DNA from: Defluviicoccus sp.
GTDB lineage: Bacteria; Pseudomonadota; Alphaproteobacteria; MPNO01
NCBI GenBank assembly: GCA_028821395.1
Contig: JAPPGP010000083.1
Coordinates: 1 to 51,344 of the forward strand
Direction: 5' to 3'
DNA length: 51,344 nt
Positions 8,065-16,882 of the stretch are shown here, in pieces. Both the position numbers and the translations under genes were made by a program. The notes under the pieces were generated by a model, which was given only the letters and a program-made list of their open reading frames with translations, was not told the origin of the DNA and did no database searches. Position 1 is the first letter of the stretch. Each line of letters opens with the position of its first letter.

Positions 8065-8910
8065 CTACTCCGCCGCCACCTCGTTCTTCAGCACGCCGAT
8101 CCGTTCGACCTCGACCTCGACCTCCTGGCCGGGGCGGAGCCAGCGCGGCGTCCGCTCGGACACCGCCGAGCCGCCGGGGCTCCCCGTCGCGATCATGTCG
8201 CCGGGCTCGAGCCAGGTGAAGCGCGAGATATGGGCGATGAGGAACGGCACCTTGAAGATCATCGTCGCGGTCGAGCCGTCCTGGCGAAGCTCACCGTCGA
8301 CCCTGGTGCGGATCGCGAGGTCGCCGATATCGCCGACCTCGTCCGCCGTCACCATCCAGGGCCCGATCGCGCCGGCCCGATAGAAGTTCTTGCCGGGGCA
8401 GTTCTGCGTCCCGCGGCGCTGCCAGTCGCGCACCGAGCCCTCGTTCATCGCCGTGTAGCCTGCGACGTAGTCCATCGCCCGGTCTTCCGGGATGTGGCGC
8501 CCCGCCTTGCCGATGATGACGCAGAGCTCGCCCTCGAAATCGAGCTGGTCGGACACGCGGGGTTTCAGGATCGGCTCGCCATGCGCGGCGAAGCTCGACG
8601 CGAACCGGGGGAAAACGCTCGGCCATTCGGGCCCGCCGTCGGCGACCACCTCGTGATACCCGCGATAGTTCCGCCCGATGCACAAGATCTTGCCCGGCGC
8701 GGTGACGGGGAACATGGGCTCGACCTCGTCGAGGGCGAAATCCGCCGCCGCGCCCGCCTCGGACTCGATTCGCGACAAGGCGAGCCCGGCGATCGCGCTC
8801 TGCAGGGTCTGGAACTCGCCCCCGATGCGCGCGCCGAGATCGACGATGCCGCCGTCCCCAACGACGCCGTACCCCTCCTTGCCCGCGCGGCGGTAGCTCA
8901 TCAGCTTCAT
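8065..8910 (-). CDS. fumarylacetoacetate hydrolase (FAH) family protein
   Basis: A 281-residue protein starting MKLMSYRR, with GKILCIGRNYRGYHEVV at 73-89, a metal-binding DFEGELCVIIG segment (Glu126, Glu128), YTAMNEGSVRDWQ at 152-164, GKNFYRAGAIGPW, and ATGSPGGSA near 241-249. FAH-family enzymes hydrolyse, decarboxylate or hydrate beta-keto or acylpyruvate acids from aromatic catabolism, using a divalent metal held by Glu, Glu and Asp. Here the third ligand position (usually ND in NDVSARD) reads NE (Glu157), an unusual change. It stands alone on the minus strand, convergent with the peptidase gene and followed upstream by an MFS gene, so no pathway is certain. Confidence 0.88.
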   Translation of the reverse strand: MKLMSYRRAGKEGYGVVGDGGIVDLGARIGGEFQTLQSAIAGLALSRIESEAGAAADFALDEVEPMFPVTAPGKILCIGRNYRGYHEVVADGGPEWPSVFPRFASSFAAHGEPILKPRVSDQLDFEGELCVIIGKAGRHIPEDRAMDYVAGYTAMNEGSVRDWQRRGTQNCPGKNFYRAGAIGPWMVTADEVGDIGDLAIRTRVDGELRQDGSTATMIFKVPFLIAHISRFTWLEPGDMIATGSPGGSAVSERTPRWLRPGQEVEVEVERIGVLKNEVAAE

Positions 8911-8959
8911 CTGCGGCCTCCGGTCGATAGGGCGAGGATAGGCCCGGCGGGCGCCCCTG

Positions 8960-10231
8960 TCAGGGCGCCTCGTCCTCGGCGCGCGGATCGAGGGCGAAGG
9001 CGTTGGGCGATGTGCGAACCGTCGGCACGTAATCCTCCCGGTCTTCGGGCGCGACGGCATCGCGCTGCTTCATACGCCATACCGTCCACAGCGCCACCGC
9101 GGCATGCACCGCGCACGTGAACAGGAACAGGTAGCGCGATCCCAGCGCCTCCATCAACCCGGCGGCGAGCAGCGGCCCGGCGATGGCGCCGATCCCGAAG
9201 ATCACCAGGAGGCCGGCGCTGATCTCGACAAAATCTCCCGGATCCGCGTGGTCGTTGGCATGCGCGACGGCGAAGCCGTAGATCGAGAACGCCGCCGCCC
9301 CGAACAGGAAATAGGCCGCGTAAACAGCGGGAAGGGGCAGCGCGCCGGCGAGCAGCAGGAGAGCCAGACCGGCGCCGGTGGCGATCGCGCACAGCGCGGC
9401 GATCAGCCAGCGCCGGTCGGGCAGCCGGTCCGAGAGGCGGCCCAGCGGATACTGGACGAACGCCCCGCCGACGATGGCGACGCTGACGAAGACCGCGATG
9501 CCGGCAAGCGACAGCCCCAGGCTCTTGGCGTAGATCGGCGCCAGGCTCCAGACCGCGCCGTTCGCCATGCCGTTGGTCAGGCAGCCGATCACCCCGACCT
9601 GCGAGTTCCGCCACAGCTTGCGCAGATCCGGTCGCGCCCGCACCGGCAGCGACGGCGAAGGCGCGCGGCTCAGGCAGACCGGAACGACGGCGAGCGCGAA
9701 CAGGATCGTCGCCACGGAAAACAGCTCCGGGCCGCCCGGAGAATCGATCAGGATGAGGTATTGGCCCGCGGTGATGGCGGCGAGGTGGATCGCGATATAG
9801 GCAGAAAACACGGTGCCCCGGTTGCGCGGGGTCGAGGCGGCGTTGAGCCAGCTCTCGATCACCATGTAGAGCCCGGAAATGCACAGCCCGAGCACGATGC
9901 GGAAGAGGATCCAGGCCACCGGGGACAATGCCAGCGCGTGCAGCAGCGGAACGATGGCGCCGAGCGCCGCGACCGCGGCGTAGACCCGGATGTGGCCGAC
10001 CCGGGTCACCAGCGGCGGCACCAGATAGCAGCCCAGCACGAAGCCCGAGAAGTAGGCCGCGCCGATGGCCCCGATCCACACCGCGCCGAAGCCCTCGAGC
10101 TCGGCGCGCAGCGGTACCAGGGTGAGAAACAGCCCGTTGCCCAGCATCAGCAGCGCCACGCCGGCCAGCAGGGCGGCGATGGGCGCGAACATCGACCTCG
10201 GCTCGGCGAGGAAAGCGGTCATTTGGGCCAT
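8960..10231 (-). CDS. MFS transporter, YcaD-like
   Basis: A 423-residue, 12-helix major facilitator. It shows the motif VIESWLNAAST in the fourth-fifth helix region, which is typical of the YcaD-like group, and DRLPDRRW after helix 6-7 as the motif A equivalent. An alternative start (MTAFL) lies nine bases further in. The substrate is unknown; sugar or drug-like efflux has been proposed for relatives. Its stop is 49 bp before the FAH gene start on the same strand, so the two may be cotranscribed. A 165-bp gap separates it from chaC; I see no clear promoter there. Confidence 0.88.
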   Translation of the reverse strand: MAQMTAFLAEPRSMFAPIAALLAGVALLMLGNGLFLTLVPLRAELEGFGAVWIGAIGAAYFSGFVLGCYLVPPLVTRVGHIRVYAAVAALGAIVPLLHALALSPVAWILFRIVLGLCISGLYMVIESWLNAASTPRNRGTVFSAYIAIHLAAITAGQYLILIDSPGGPELFSVATILFALAVVPVCLSRAPSPSLPVRARPDLRKLWRNSQVGVIGCLTNGMANGAVWSLAPIYAKSLGLSLAGIAVFVSVAIVGGAFVQYPLGRLSDRLPDRRWLIAALCAIATGAGLALLLLAGALPLPAVYAAYFLFGAAAFSIYGFAVAHANDHADPGDFVEISAGLLVIFGIGAIAGPLLAAGLMEALGSRYLFLFTCAVHAAVALWTVWRMKQRDAVAPEDREDYVPTVRTSPNAFALDPRAEDEAP

Positions 10232-10396
10232 GCTACGCGGCCTTCTCGGATGGTTGCGCAGGCGCTCTGAGGCGCAGCGATATGATGATCGGCGGCAGCG
10301 AATTCAAGCCTTTTTTCGCCGCCGTCCGCAGCCTAGATCGGGAGCCGAATCCGAAGTTCAAGGGGTGACGCTTGCCGTTGCGAAAGAGGACGGAAT

Positions 10397-10966
10397 CTAG
10401 CCCGCGTCGGCGCCCCGAGCCGCGAACGCGGCCACGCGGCGGCTGAGCGCAACCAGCCCGCCGTCGCGCACCCCGATCGCCTCCAGCCGGGCGATCGTGT
10501 CCTTGAGGTAGTCCGCGTTCGTTCCCCGCTCGCCGCGGCAGGTCGCGATCCGGCGAACCGCTTCGCCGGGCGCCAGGTCGCGCGCGTAGTAGGGCGTCCC
10601 GCGGTCGACCACGAGCGTGTATCCGAGGAGGCGCCCCTCCGCCGTCTCCAGCCTCACCCTGCGCAAGAGGTAGATGTCTTCGGCCAGCTCGCGCCGGTCG
10701 AGATAGCGCGACGCCTGCTCGCGCCGGCATTTGGCGATCCGGTAGGCGAGGCCGCGGCACGAGCCGCCGGCATCCAGGCCGAGCACCAGCCCCGGTCGTT
10801 CCGGCGTCCCGCGATAGACCGTGGAGTCGACGCAGAACCGGCGATGGTAGCCGCGCAGCATCGCCGGTCGCGCCTCCGCGAAGGCGAAGCCGGGGTCCCA
10901 CATCAGCGACCCGTAGGCGAAGAACCAGATATCGCCCGGCCCGTCGAAGACGATCTTGGCGGTCAT
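10397..10966 (-). CDS. chaC: glutathione-specific gamma-glutamylcyclotransferase ChaC
   Basis: A 189-residue protein with the ChaC signature WFFAYGSLMWDPGF at 14-27, CVDSTVYRGTPERPGL at 45-60, GGSCRGLAYRI at 67-77, and YLDRRE near 88-93 carrying the likely catalytic Glu. ChaC enzymes split glutathione into 5-oxoproline and Cys-Gly in the cytosol. The C-terminal YLKDTIARLEAIG helix is standard. The ATG (10964-10966) overlaps the stop of the upstream EamA transporter by 4 bp, so this is the third gene of a coupled EamA-EamA-ChaC unit. Codon use matches neighbours. Confidence 0.92.
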   Translation of the reverse strand: MTAKIVFDGPGDIWFFAYGSLMWDPGFAFAEARPAMLRGYHRRFCVDSTVYRGTPERPGLVLGLDAGGSCRGLAYRIAKCRREQASRYLDRRELAEDIYLLRRVRLETAEGRLLGYTLVVDRGTPYYARDLAPGEAVRRIATCRGERGTNADYLKDTIARLEAIGVRDGGLVALSRRVAAFAARGADAG

Positions 10967-11841
10967 CGCGAGGCGAGCGCGAAGCCGGTCACCGCGACCG
11001 CCATGCCGACGATCGAGACCGGGCCGAGGACCTCGTCGAACATCAGCCAGCCCATCACCGCGGTGATCGCCGGGGTCAGGTAGAACAGGCTCGCCACCCG
11101 CGAGGCCTCGCCGAGCCTGAGCAGGTAGAATAGCAGGTTGTAGGCGCCGATGGTGAGCACGAAGACCAGCCAGAACAGGGAGAACACGAACTCGCCGGTC
11201 CAGTCGATCGCCCGCGTCTCGAACAACAGCACCAGGCCGATCGTGAGAGCCGCGTTGACCCCCGCTTGCAGCGCCGTGCCCGAGCGCAGATCCATGTCGG
11301 CGCAGAAACGCTTCTGGTAGACCGTGCCCAAAGTGAGCGCGAGCACGCTGGTCACGCCGAGCGCCATGCCGAACAGCGTGCCCTCGGCGATGTCGATCTT
11401 GCGCCAGACCACCATGACGACGCCGGCGAAGCCGAGCACCAGCCCGACCCACTGGCGCGCGCTCACGGTCTCGCCCAGCGCCCGGCCGACGATCATCGCG
11501 GTCAATAGCGGCTGCAACCCGACGATCAGGGCAAGCGTCCCAATCGCCACGCCCTCGTCGACGGCGACGAAAACCGACCACAGATAGCCGCAGTGAACCA
11601 GCACCCCGGCCACCACGATGTGCCCCGCCTCCGCGGCGCTGGCCGGCCAGGGCGCGCGGAAGGCGGCGGCGACGGCGACCAGGAACAGCGTCCCGAAGGC
11701 GAACCTGAGGGCGAGGAAGGTGAGCGGCTCGACATAGGGCATGCCGTACTTGGTGAAGATGTTGCCGGTGCTCCAGATCACCGCGAAGATCAGCGGCGCC
11801 GAGGCAAGGAACAGCCCGTGCGCGGGACGCCCGGCGGTCAT
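10963..11841 (-). CDS. EamA/DMT family transporter (second of a tandem pair)
   Basis: A 292-residue drug/metabolite transporter with ten predicted helices and two EamA repeats. The first has STGNIFTKYGMPYVEPLTFLA near 24-44; the second ends in SRVASLFYLTPAITAVMGWL, the classic EamA end motif. It is a paralogue of the gene directly upstream, sharing YQKR(F/Y)CA.MDLR.G in the loop between repeats. Family members export amino acids, metabolites or drugs. Coupling to a second EamA gene and to ChaC by 4-bp overlaps suggests export of glutathione-derived or amino-acid products; this is inference from context only. Confidence 0.9.
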   Translation of the reverse strand: MTAGRPAHGLFLASAPLIFAVIWSTGNIFTKYGMPYVEPLTFLALRFAFGTLFLVAVAAAFRAPWPASAAEAGHIVVAGVLVHCGYLWSVFVAVDEGVAIGTLALIVGLQPLLTAMIVGRALGETVSARQWVGLVLGFAGVVMVVWRKIDIAEGTLFGMALGVTSVLALTLGTVYQKRFCADMDLRSGTALQAGVNAALTIGLVLLFETRAIDWTGEFVFSLFWLVFVLTIGAYNLLFYLLRLGEASRVASLFYLTPAITAVMGWLMFDEVLGPVSIVGMAVAVTGFALASR

Positions 11842-12734
11842 GCCCCTGCCCCGCCGCGCCGGGTCACCAGGAAGACGCCGAGGCCGGCGATCGCGAACCC
11901 CGCGAGCGCGGCCGGCCCGAAGCTCTCGCCGAAGCTCAGCCAGCCGAGCAGCACGGTGGTCGGCGGGGTGAGGTAGAACAGGCTGGAGACCCGCGCCGCC
12001 TCGCCGCGCCGGAGCAGTACGTAGTAGAGGTTGGACGCGGCGACGGAGAGCACCAGCACGAGCCAGACCAGGACGAGCGCGAGCTCGACGCCCGCGACCA
12101 CCTGGTTGGTCTCGATCAGCAGCGCCAGCGCCCCGGTGGTGAAGAACGCCGTGCCGTGCTGGATGATCATCCCGGTCCTCAAATCCATCGCCGCGCAGTA
12201 GCGCTTCTGGTAGAGCGACGCGGCGGTGATCAGGATAGGCGTGAAGGCGGCGACGATGTAGCCGAGCGGCGTCCCCGACGACACGCTGACGCCCTCGCCG
12301 AGGACGCAGGCGAGCCCGGCGAAGCCGAGCGCGAAGCCAGTCCACTGAACCGCGCCCACGCGTTCGCCGAGCGCGCGTCCGACGACGACGGCGGTGACCA
12401 GCGGCTGCATCCCGGCGATCAGCGCGACGGTGCCCTGCGGCACGCCCTCGCCGAGCGCGATGAAGATGCAGGAGAGATAGGCCGAGTGGAGCAGGAACCC
12501 GGCGAAGGCGATGTGCCCCGCCTCGCGCCAGGTCGCGGGCCAGGCCGCGCCAAGGAAGGGAAGCGCGGCGCCGACGACGATGACGTTGAGCGCCGAGCGG
12601 ATCGCCAGCAGGGTCAGCGGCTCGGCGTATTCGATCCCGAAACTGGTGACCGGGAAGCCCGACGCCCAGCAAAACACGAACAGCACCGGCGTCAGCGTCA
12701 CCCAGAGCGGGGTGGACCTGTCCGCGCCGGTCAT
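11838..12734 (-). CDS. EamA/DMT family transporter (first of a tandem pair)
   Basis: A 298-residue, ten-helix EamA-type carrier. The N-terminal repeat has CWASGFPVTSFGIEYAEPLT near 22-41; the inter-repeat loop YQKRYCAAMDLRTG is almost the same as in the downstream paralogue; the second repeat ends RVSSLFYLTPPTTVLLGWL. Similarity across the loop and both ends indicates a gene duplication. The start was set at the ATG 12732-12734, matching the family N-terminus. It is first in the operon EamA-EamA-chaC and divergent from the DUF2125 gene across 117 bp that should hold both promoters. The solute is not predictable. Confidence 0.9.
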   Translation of the reverse strand: MTGADRSTPLWVTLTPVLFVFCWASGFPVTSFGIEYAEPLTLLAIRSALNVIVVGAALPFLGAAWPATWREAGHIAFAGFLLHSAYLSCIFIALGEGVPQGTVALIAGMQPLVTAVVVGRALGERVGAVQWTGFALGFAGLACVLGEGVSVSSGTPLGYIVAAFTPILITAASLYQKRYCAAMDLRTGMIIQHGTAFFTTGALALLIETNQVVAGVELALVLVWLVLVLSVAASNLYYVLLRRGEAARVSSLFYLTPPTTVLLGWLSFGESFGPAALAGFAIAGLGVFLVTRRGGAGA

Positions 12735-12851
12735 GGCGACGGGTTCGCGCGGTGGGTGGGAACGCCCATCGGCGCAGGATAGCGCCCCGCCCGGCCTCGC
12801 TCGACCGGGGCAGCGGCGCCGCCTATAAGTCGCCCTTCGGAGGTCCGGCGG

Positions 12852-13871
12852 ATGGCAAGGAAGGCGGCGTTCGGGGCGGCCGCGCTGTGTCTCCTGGCCG
12901 CGCTCGTCTACAGCGCGGCCTGGTGGGTCGCCGCCGACCGGCTGCGCCACGGATTCGACGGCTGGGCCGCCGAGATGCGCGCGCGCGGCTGGACCGTTTC
13001 TTACGAGCGGATGCGCGTCGAGGGCTATCCGGGGCCGCTCGTCCCGATCCTCGAGGCGCCGGCGGCCGCGGCGCCCGGCTGGCGCTGGGAAGGCCCGACG
13101 ATCGCCGCGCGGGCCTGGCCCTGGAACCCGTCGCGCATCGCCTTCGCGGCACAAGGCGAACACCGCATCTGGATCGGCGCGGCCGACGCCGCGCCGGTCC
13201 GGACGCGGTTCGGGGCCGCGACCGGGCTGTTGCGCCGCCCGCGGGCGGCGACCGGGGTCGACCTCGCGCTTGGCGATATCGAAATCCGGATGCCGGGCCG
13301 GAAGCCGCCGCGCTCGATCGCCGGGGCGGAGGCGTCGATCGTCCTGCCCGACCGGTCAGGGCGGGCCGATCCGGGGCGCGGGCCCGAGCCGCCGGGCCCG
13401 ACGATCGCGCTGACAGTCGCAGGCATCGAGATCGCCGGGACGGAGCGCCGGATCGATTCGCTATCGCTCGAAGCCAAGCTGACCGGCCCGGTGCCGCGGG
13501 TGGCGACGCCACGGGGGCTCGCGCGGTGGCGCGACGGCGGCGGGGTGGTGGAGATCGGCAACGCGGCACTGCGCTCGCGGCGCGCGCGCATCGCCGGCTC
13601 GGGCACCATCGCACTCGACCGCGACCTTCAGCCGATCGCCGCGTTCTCCTTTCGCATCGACGGAAGCGAGGACCTGCTCCGCCTGCTGGTCGCCCTCGAC
13701 GCGGTCGAGAAGAAGAACGCCGGCGCCATCGGCCTCGGGCTCCAGCTCCTCGCCAAGGCGGACAAGGGGAAGGACGATTCAGCCGCGCTGCCGGTAACGA
13801 TCCAGAACCGCCGGCTCTATCTCGGGCCGCTCTCGGTCATGCGGCTGCCGCGGATCGACTGGGGGCGCTAA
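12852..13871 (+). CDS. DUF2125 domain-containing membrane-anchored protein
   Basis: A 339-residue protein with one N-terminal hydrophobic segment (about 6-27) and a mostly beta-rich extracytoplasmic body. The diagnostic DUF2125 elements are FDGWAAEMRARGWTVSYERM near 36-55, then VEGYPGPLVP, a WRWEGPTIAARAWPWNP box around 77-93 and a later LDRDLQPIAAFSFRIDG. This family is mainly alphaproteobacterial and of unknown function. A consistent ATG with GGAGG just upstream supports the start. Its stop overlaps the convergent tyrA stop by 4 bp. No enzymatic residues are recognised. Confidence 0.87.
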   Translation: MARKAAFGAAALCLLAALVYSAAWWVAADRLRHGFDGWAAEMRARGWTVSYERMRVEGYPGPLVPILEAPAAAAPGWRWEGPTIAARAWPWNPSRIAFAAQGEHRIWIGAADAAPVRTRFGAATGLLRRPRAATGVDLALGDIEIRMPGRKPPRSIAGAEASIVLPDRSGRADPGRGPEPPGPTIALTVAGIEIAGTERRIDSLSLEAKLTGPVPRVATPRGLARWRDGGGVVEIGNAALRSRRARIAGSGTIALDRDLQPIAAFSFRIDGSEDLLRLLVALDAVEKKNAGAIGLGLQLLAKADKGKDDSAALPVTIQNRRLYLGPLSVMRLPRIDWGR

Positions 13872-14776
13872 CCCTCGGGCTGGGGCGGGATGTGCTGCTG
13901 CGCGGCGACGACGCCGCGCCTGATGTCGCGGGTGCGCTTGAACAGCAATTCCAGCGCCGCCCCGTCGCCGACCCGCACCGCCCGCTGGAGCGCCGTCAAG
14001 TCCTCGGTGAAGCGGCCCAGCATCTCCAGCACGGCGTCGCGGTTGTTGAGGAAGATGTCGCGCCACATCACCGGGTCGGAGCCCGCGATGCGGGTGAAAT
14101 CGCGAAACCCCGCGGCCGAATACTTGATCACCTCCGACTTGAGATGACCCTCCAGATCGGTCGCCGTCCCGACGATGGTGTAGGCGATCAGATGCGGGAT
14201 ATGCGAGGTGATCGCGAGCACGTGATCGTGGTGGGCCGCATCCATCCTGGCGATCATGCTGCCGGCGCGGCGCCACAGCTCGGATACCCGCTCAATCGCC
14301 GCCTCGTCGGTGCCGGGCGGCGGGGTGATCAGGAACCAGCGCCCCTCGAACAGCGTGTCGAACCCGGACTCGGGGCCGGTGTTCTCGGTGCCGGCGATCG
14401 GATGGCCGGGGACGAAGTGAACGCCGTCCGGCAGGTGCGGAAGGACGGCCTCGAGCACCGCCCCCTTGACCGAGCCGACATCCGAGACGATGGCGCCGCG
14501 TGCGAGGCGCGGGGCGATGGCGCGCGCGATCGCGCCATAGCTGCCGATCGGCGTGCAGATGACCACCAGATCGGCCCCCGCCGCCGCCTCGGACGGATCG
14601 TGCGTCGTCGAGTCCACGATCTCCAGCCGCTCGGCGGCCGCCAGCGTCTCCGCCCGGCGGGCGCAGCCGACGACATGGCCGGCGAGGCCGTCGCGCTTGA
14701 CCACGCGGGCCAGGGAGGAGCCGATCAACCCGATTCCGATCAAGGCGATCCGCCGGAACAGAACGTCGCTGGACAT
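13868..14776 (-). CDS. tyrA: prephenate/arogenate dehydrogenase
   Basis: A 302-residue protein. The Rossmann motif is GIGLIG at 14-19, with VVICTPIGSYGAIA at 71-84, SDVGSVKGAVLEAV at 98-111 and the active-site GHPIAGTENTGPESG at 124-138, including His125. It oxidatively decarboxylates prephenate (or arogenate) in tyrosine biosynthesis. No C-terminal ACT domain is present, so feedback control by tyrosine through that domain is not expected. It follows the hisC-type gene with a 3-bp gap, and the chorismate mutase gene lies further upstream on the same strand, forming a compact aromatic amino acid operon. Confidence 0.94.
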   Translation of the reverse strand: MSSDVLFRRIALIGIGLIGSSLARVVKRDGLAGHVVGCARRAETLAAAERLEIVDSTTHDPSEAAAGADLVVICTPIGSYGAIARAIAPRLARGAIVSDVGSVKGAVLEAVLPHLPDGVHFVPGHPIAGTENTGPESGFDTLFEGRWFLITPPPGTDEAAIERVSELWRRAGSMIARMDAAHHDHVLAITSHIPHLIAYTIVGTATDLEGHLKSEVIKYSAAGFRDFTRIAGSDPVMWRDIFLNNRDAVLEMLGRFTEDLTALQRAVRVGDGAALELLFKRTRDIRRGVVAAQQHIPPQPEG

Positions 14777-14779
14777 GGA

Positions 14780-15868
14780 TCAGTCCGGGAACGTCTCGAT
14801 CGCCTCGACCAGCGCCCGCATCTCGTCCTCCAGCCCGACGGTGATCCTGAGATGGTTGGGGAGGCGGTTGCCGGCGACCGCGCGCGGGATCAGCCCGTGG
14901 CGCGCGAGATGAGCGAGCGCGGCCGCGGCGTTGCGGCCCTCTTCGGCGGGAAACTCGACGAGGACGAAGTTGCCGACGCTCGGCGTCACCGGGAAGCCGG
15001 CGGCGGCGATGCGTTCGGAGATCCAGGGGAGCCAGGCCGCGTTGTGGTCGCGCGACCGGGCCAGGAAGTCGGTGTCCTGCACCGCCGCGATTCCGGCCGC
15101 CTGGGCGGGCGCGTTGATGTTGAAGGGCGAGCGGATGCGATGCAGCACCGAAGCCACCGATTCCGGGCAATAGGCCCAGCCGAGCCGGACGCCGCCGAGC
15201 CCGTAGATCTTCGAGAACGTCCGCGTCATGACCGTGTTCTGTCCGCGATCGACCAGCGATTCGCCGGCGCTGTAGTCGTTGCGCGTCACGTATTCGGCAT
15301 AGGCGGAATCGATCACCAGCACGACGTCTTCGGGCAAGCCGGCGCGCAGGCGCTCGATCTCCTCCAGCGGCACGTAGGTCCCGGTCGGGTTGTTGGGGTT
15401 GGCGATGAAGACGATGCGGGTTCGCGGCGTCACCGCGGCCAGCAGGGCATCGACATCGGCGGTGAGATTCCGTTCCGGCGCCTCGACCACCTCCGCGCCG
15501 ACGCTGAGCCCGGCGAGCCGGTACATGACGAATGCGTGGGCGTGGGTCAGCACCTCATCGCCGGGTCCGGCATAGCCCCGCGCGAGCAGCGTGATGAGCT
15601 CGTCGGATCCCGCGCCGCAGACGATTCGCCCCGGGTCGAGGCCGTGCGCGGTGCCGATGGCCCCGCACAACGCAACGGCGCCGCCGTCGGGGTAGCGGTG
15701 GATGTCGGCGGCGGTCCCGGCCAGGGCGCGCATCGCCGCCGGGCTGGGGCCGAGCGCGCCTTCGTTGGACGACAGCTTGATCACCCGCGCCCTGCCCGGG
15801 ATCGACGAGTCTCCGGGTATGTAGGGCGCGATGTCGAGGATGCCTGGCCTCGGGGTCGGCCCGCTCAT
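14780..15868 (-). CDS. hisC: histidinol-phosphate/aromatic aminotransferase
   Basis: A 362-residue fold-type I PLP aminotransferase of the HisC family: LSSNEGALGPSP at 32-43, RYPDGG at 58-63, GAGSDELI at 85-92, ANPNNPTGT at 156-164, and the PLP lysine in TFSKIYGLGG (Lys220). Given its place between chorismate mutase and tyrA, it probably also, or mainly, transaminates phenylpyruvate, 4-hydroxyphenylpyruvate or prephenate; family members commonly serve both histidine and aromatic pathways. Its ATG overlaps the chorismate mutase stop by 4 bp. No other his genes are in the window. Confidence 0.93.
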   Translation of the reverse strand: MSGPTPRPGILDIAPYIPGDSSIPGRARVIKLSSNEGALGPSPAAMRALAGTAADIHRYPDGGAVALCGAIGTAHGLDPGRIVCGAGSDELITLLARGYAGPGDEVLTHAHAFVMYRLAGLSVGAEVVEAPERNLTADVDALLAAVTPRTRIVFIANPNNPTGTYVPLEEIERLRAGLPEDVVLVIDSAYAEYVTRNDYSAGESLVDRGQNTVMTRTFSKIYGLGGVRLGWAYCPESVASVLHRIRSPFNINAPAQAAGIAAVQDTDFLARSRDHNAAWLPWISERIAAAGFPVTPSVGNFVLVEFPAEEGRNAAAALAHLARHGLIPRAVAGNRLPNHLRITVGLEDEMRALVEAIETFPD

Positions 15869-16791
15869 GGTTCCCTGACGCCCCTCTGGGACCCGACCTC
15901 GCTGACGGCGAAGGGCTCGGCATAGGCGCCCAGCACCCTGAGCTCGACCGGCTCCTCGCCGCCGATTTCCTCGGCAATGGCGGCGATTCTGGGGTCGCCG
16001 TTCTCGACGAACCCATCGACCTCCAGCAGGAACAGCGTCGCCTCCGGGTCCATCTCGTCGGGATCGGTGAGCGTCAGCCGCGACTCCAGCCCGCGCGACT
16101 GGAAGGCGCCGTGGACCCGCGCCCGGCTGGTATCCACGCCGGCCCTGACGACGATGAAGCTGCGGTCGCGACCGGTGGGCTCCGGCGCCTGCATGGCGAT
16201 GACCAGCGAATCGTGGCCGGCGCGCGAGAGCCGCCGCGGCGGCACGAACGGGAGCCGGGCGACGATCGCCGCGCGGCCGCCGCCCCGGGTCCCCTCGCCG
16301 TACTGCATGAGCCGCGGCCACCATGGGGTTTCCTGGCTGTCGGCGGGAAACGGCAGGACGCCCACCGACGCGTCGCCCCGGGTCAGCGCGATGAATACGC
16401 CGGTAACGGTCCCGTGCAGGGAAAGCGGCGTCGCGGCGCCGAAATGGGTCTCGGCGATCTCGCAGCGCGGGTCCGATTCGTCGGCGGCATAGACCGCGAC
16501 AACGAAATCTCCCTGGAGCCCGAGGGTCGCCGAAATGATCTGGCGCCAGATCAGGGTCAGCGGCACCTTCGGAAATTCGCCTTCGTGACGCTGGACCAGG
16601 CGCCGCAGGATCTCCGCCTCGCGGCCGGGGCGGTAGACCGGCGCCGCGGACCCGCTCTTGGCCTCGACCACGGATCGCGCCAGCGAGGTCCGCTCCATCA
16701 GCAGCCCGTGCAGACGGTCGTCGATGGCGTCGATGCGCTTCCGCACATCGGCGAGCGACACCCCGGAACGGTTCATGACGGTTTCGTCCAA
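15865..16791 (-). CDS. chorismate mutase (AroQ type) fused to a reduced prephenate dehydratase-like/ACT-like region
   Basis: A 308-residue protein. Residues about 12-92 are an AroQ chorismate mutase: LADVRKRIDAIDDRLHGLL, ERTSLARSVVEAK and the PVYRPGREAEILRRL motif, then IWRQIISATLGLQG. The rest resembles the layout of a prephenate dehydratase followed by ACT (an ETHFGAATPLS strand, then SVGVLPFP, a later DRSFIVVRAGVD and an ACT-like end). It lacks the TRF dehydratase motif and is about 60-80 residues shorter than true P-proteins. Chorismate mutase activity is well supported; dehydratase activity is doubtful, and the C-terminus may sense an effector. It is the first gene of the chorismate mutase-hisC-tyrA operon. 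A second Met (16776) could be the start. Confidence 0.85.
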   Translation of the reverse strand: MDETVMNRSGVSLADVRKRIDAIDDRLHGLLMERTSLARSVVEAKSGSAAPVYRPGREAEILRRLVQRHEGEFPKVPLTLIWRQIISATLGLQGDFVVAVYAADESDPRCEIAETHFGAATPLSLHGTVTGVFIALTRGDASVGVLPFPADSQETPWWPRLMQYGEGTRGGGRAAIVARLPFVPPRRLSRAGHDSLVIAMQAPEPTGRDRSFIVVRAGVDTSRARVHGAFQSRGLESRLTLTDPDEMDPEATLFLLEVDGFVENGDPRIAAIAEEIGGEEPVELRVLGAYAEPFAVSEVGSQRGVREP

Positions 16792-16853
16792 CCCAGCAAC
16801 CCCCGCCTGGCCATGGGCCTTTGGCCGGTCGAATACTTGGCATCTTCTAGCGA

Positions 16854-16882
16854 CTTATAACCAGCCCCTGCATTGGTTACAA
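16854..16882 (-). promoter_or_regulatory. predicted sigma-70-type promoter of the chorismate mutase-hisC-tyrA operon
   Basis: Read on the minus strand, TTGTAA (16877-16882) and TATAAG (16854-16859) are separated by exactly 17 bp. This is a good match to -35/-10 consensus and an AT-rich patch in a GC-rich region. It points toward the chorismate mutase start at 16791, giving a leader of roughly 55 nt. Confidence 0.6.

Noticed and set aside
12752..15925. Long plus-strand frame through DUF2125 and opposite tyrA-hisC
   Set aside because: Translation shows no family motif and changes from shadowing one gene to another; it is a GC-skew artefact.
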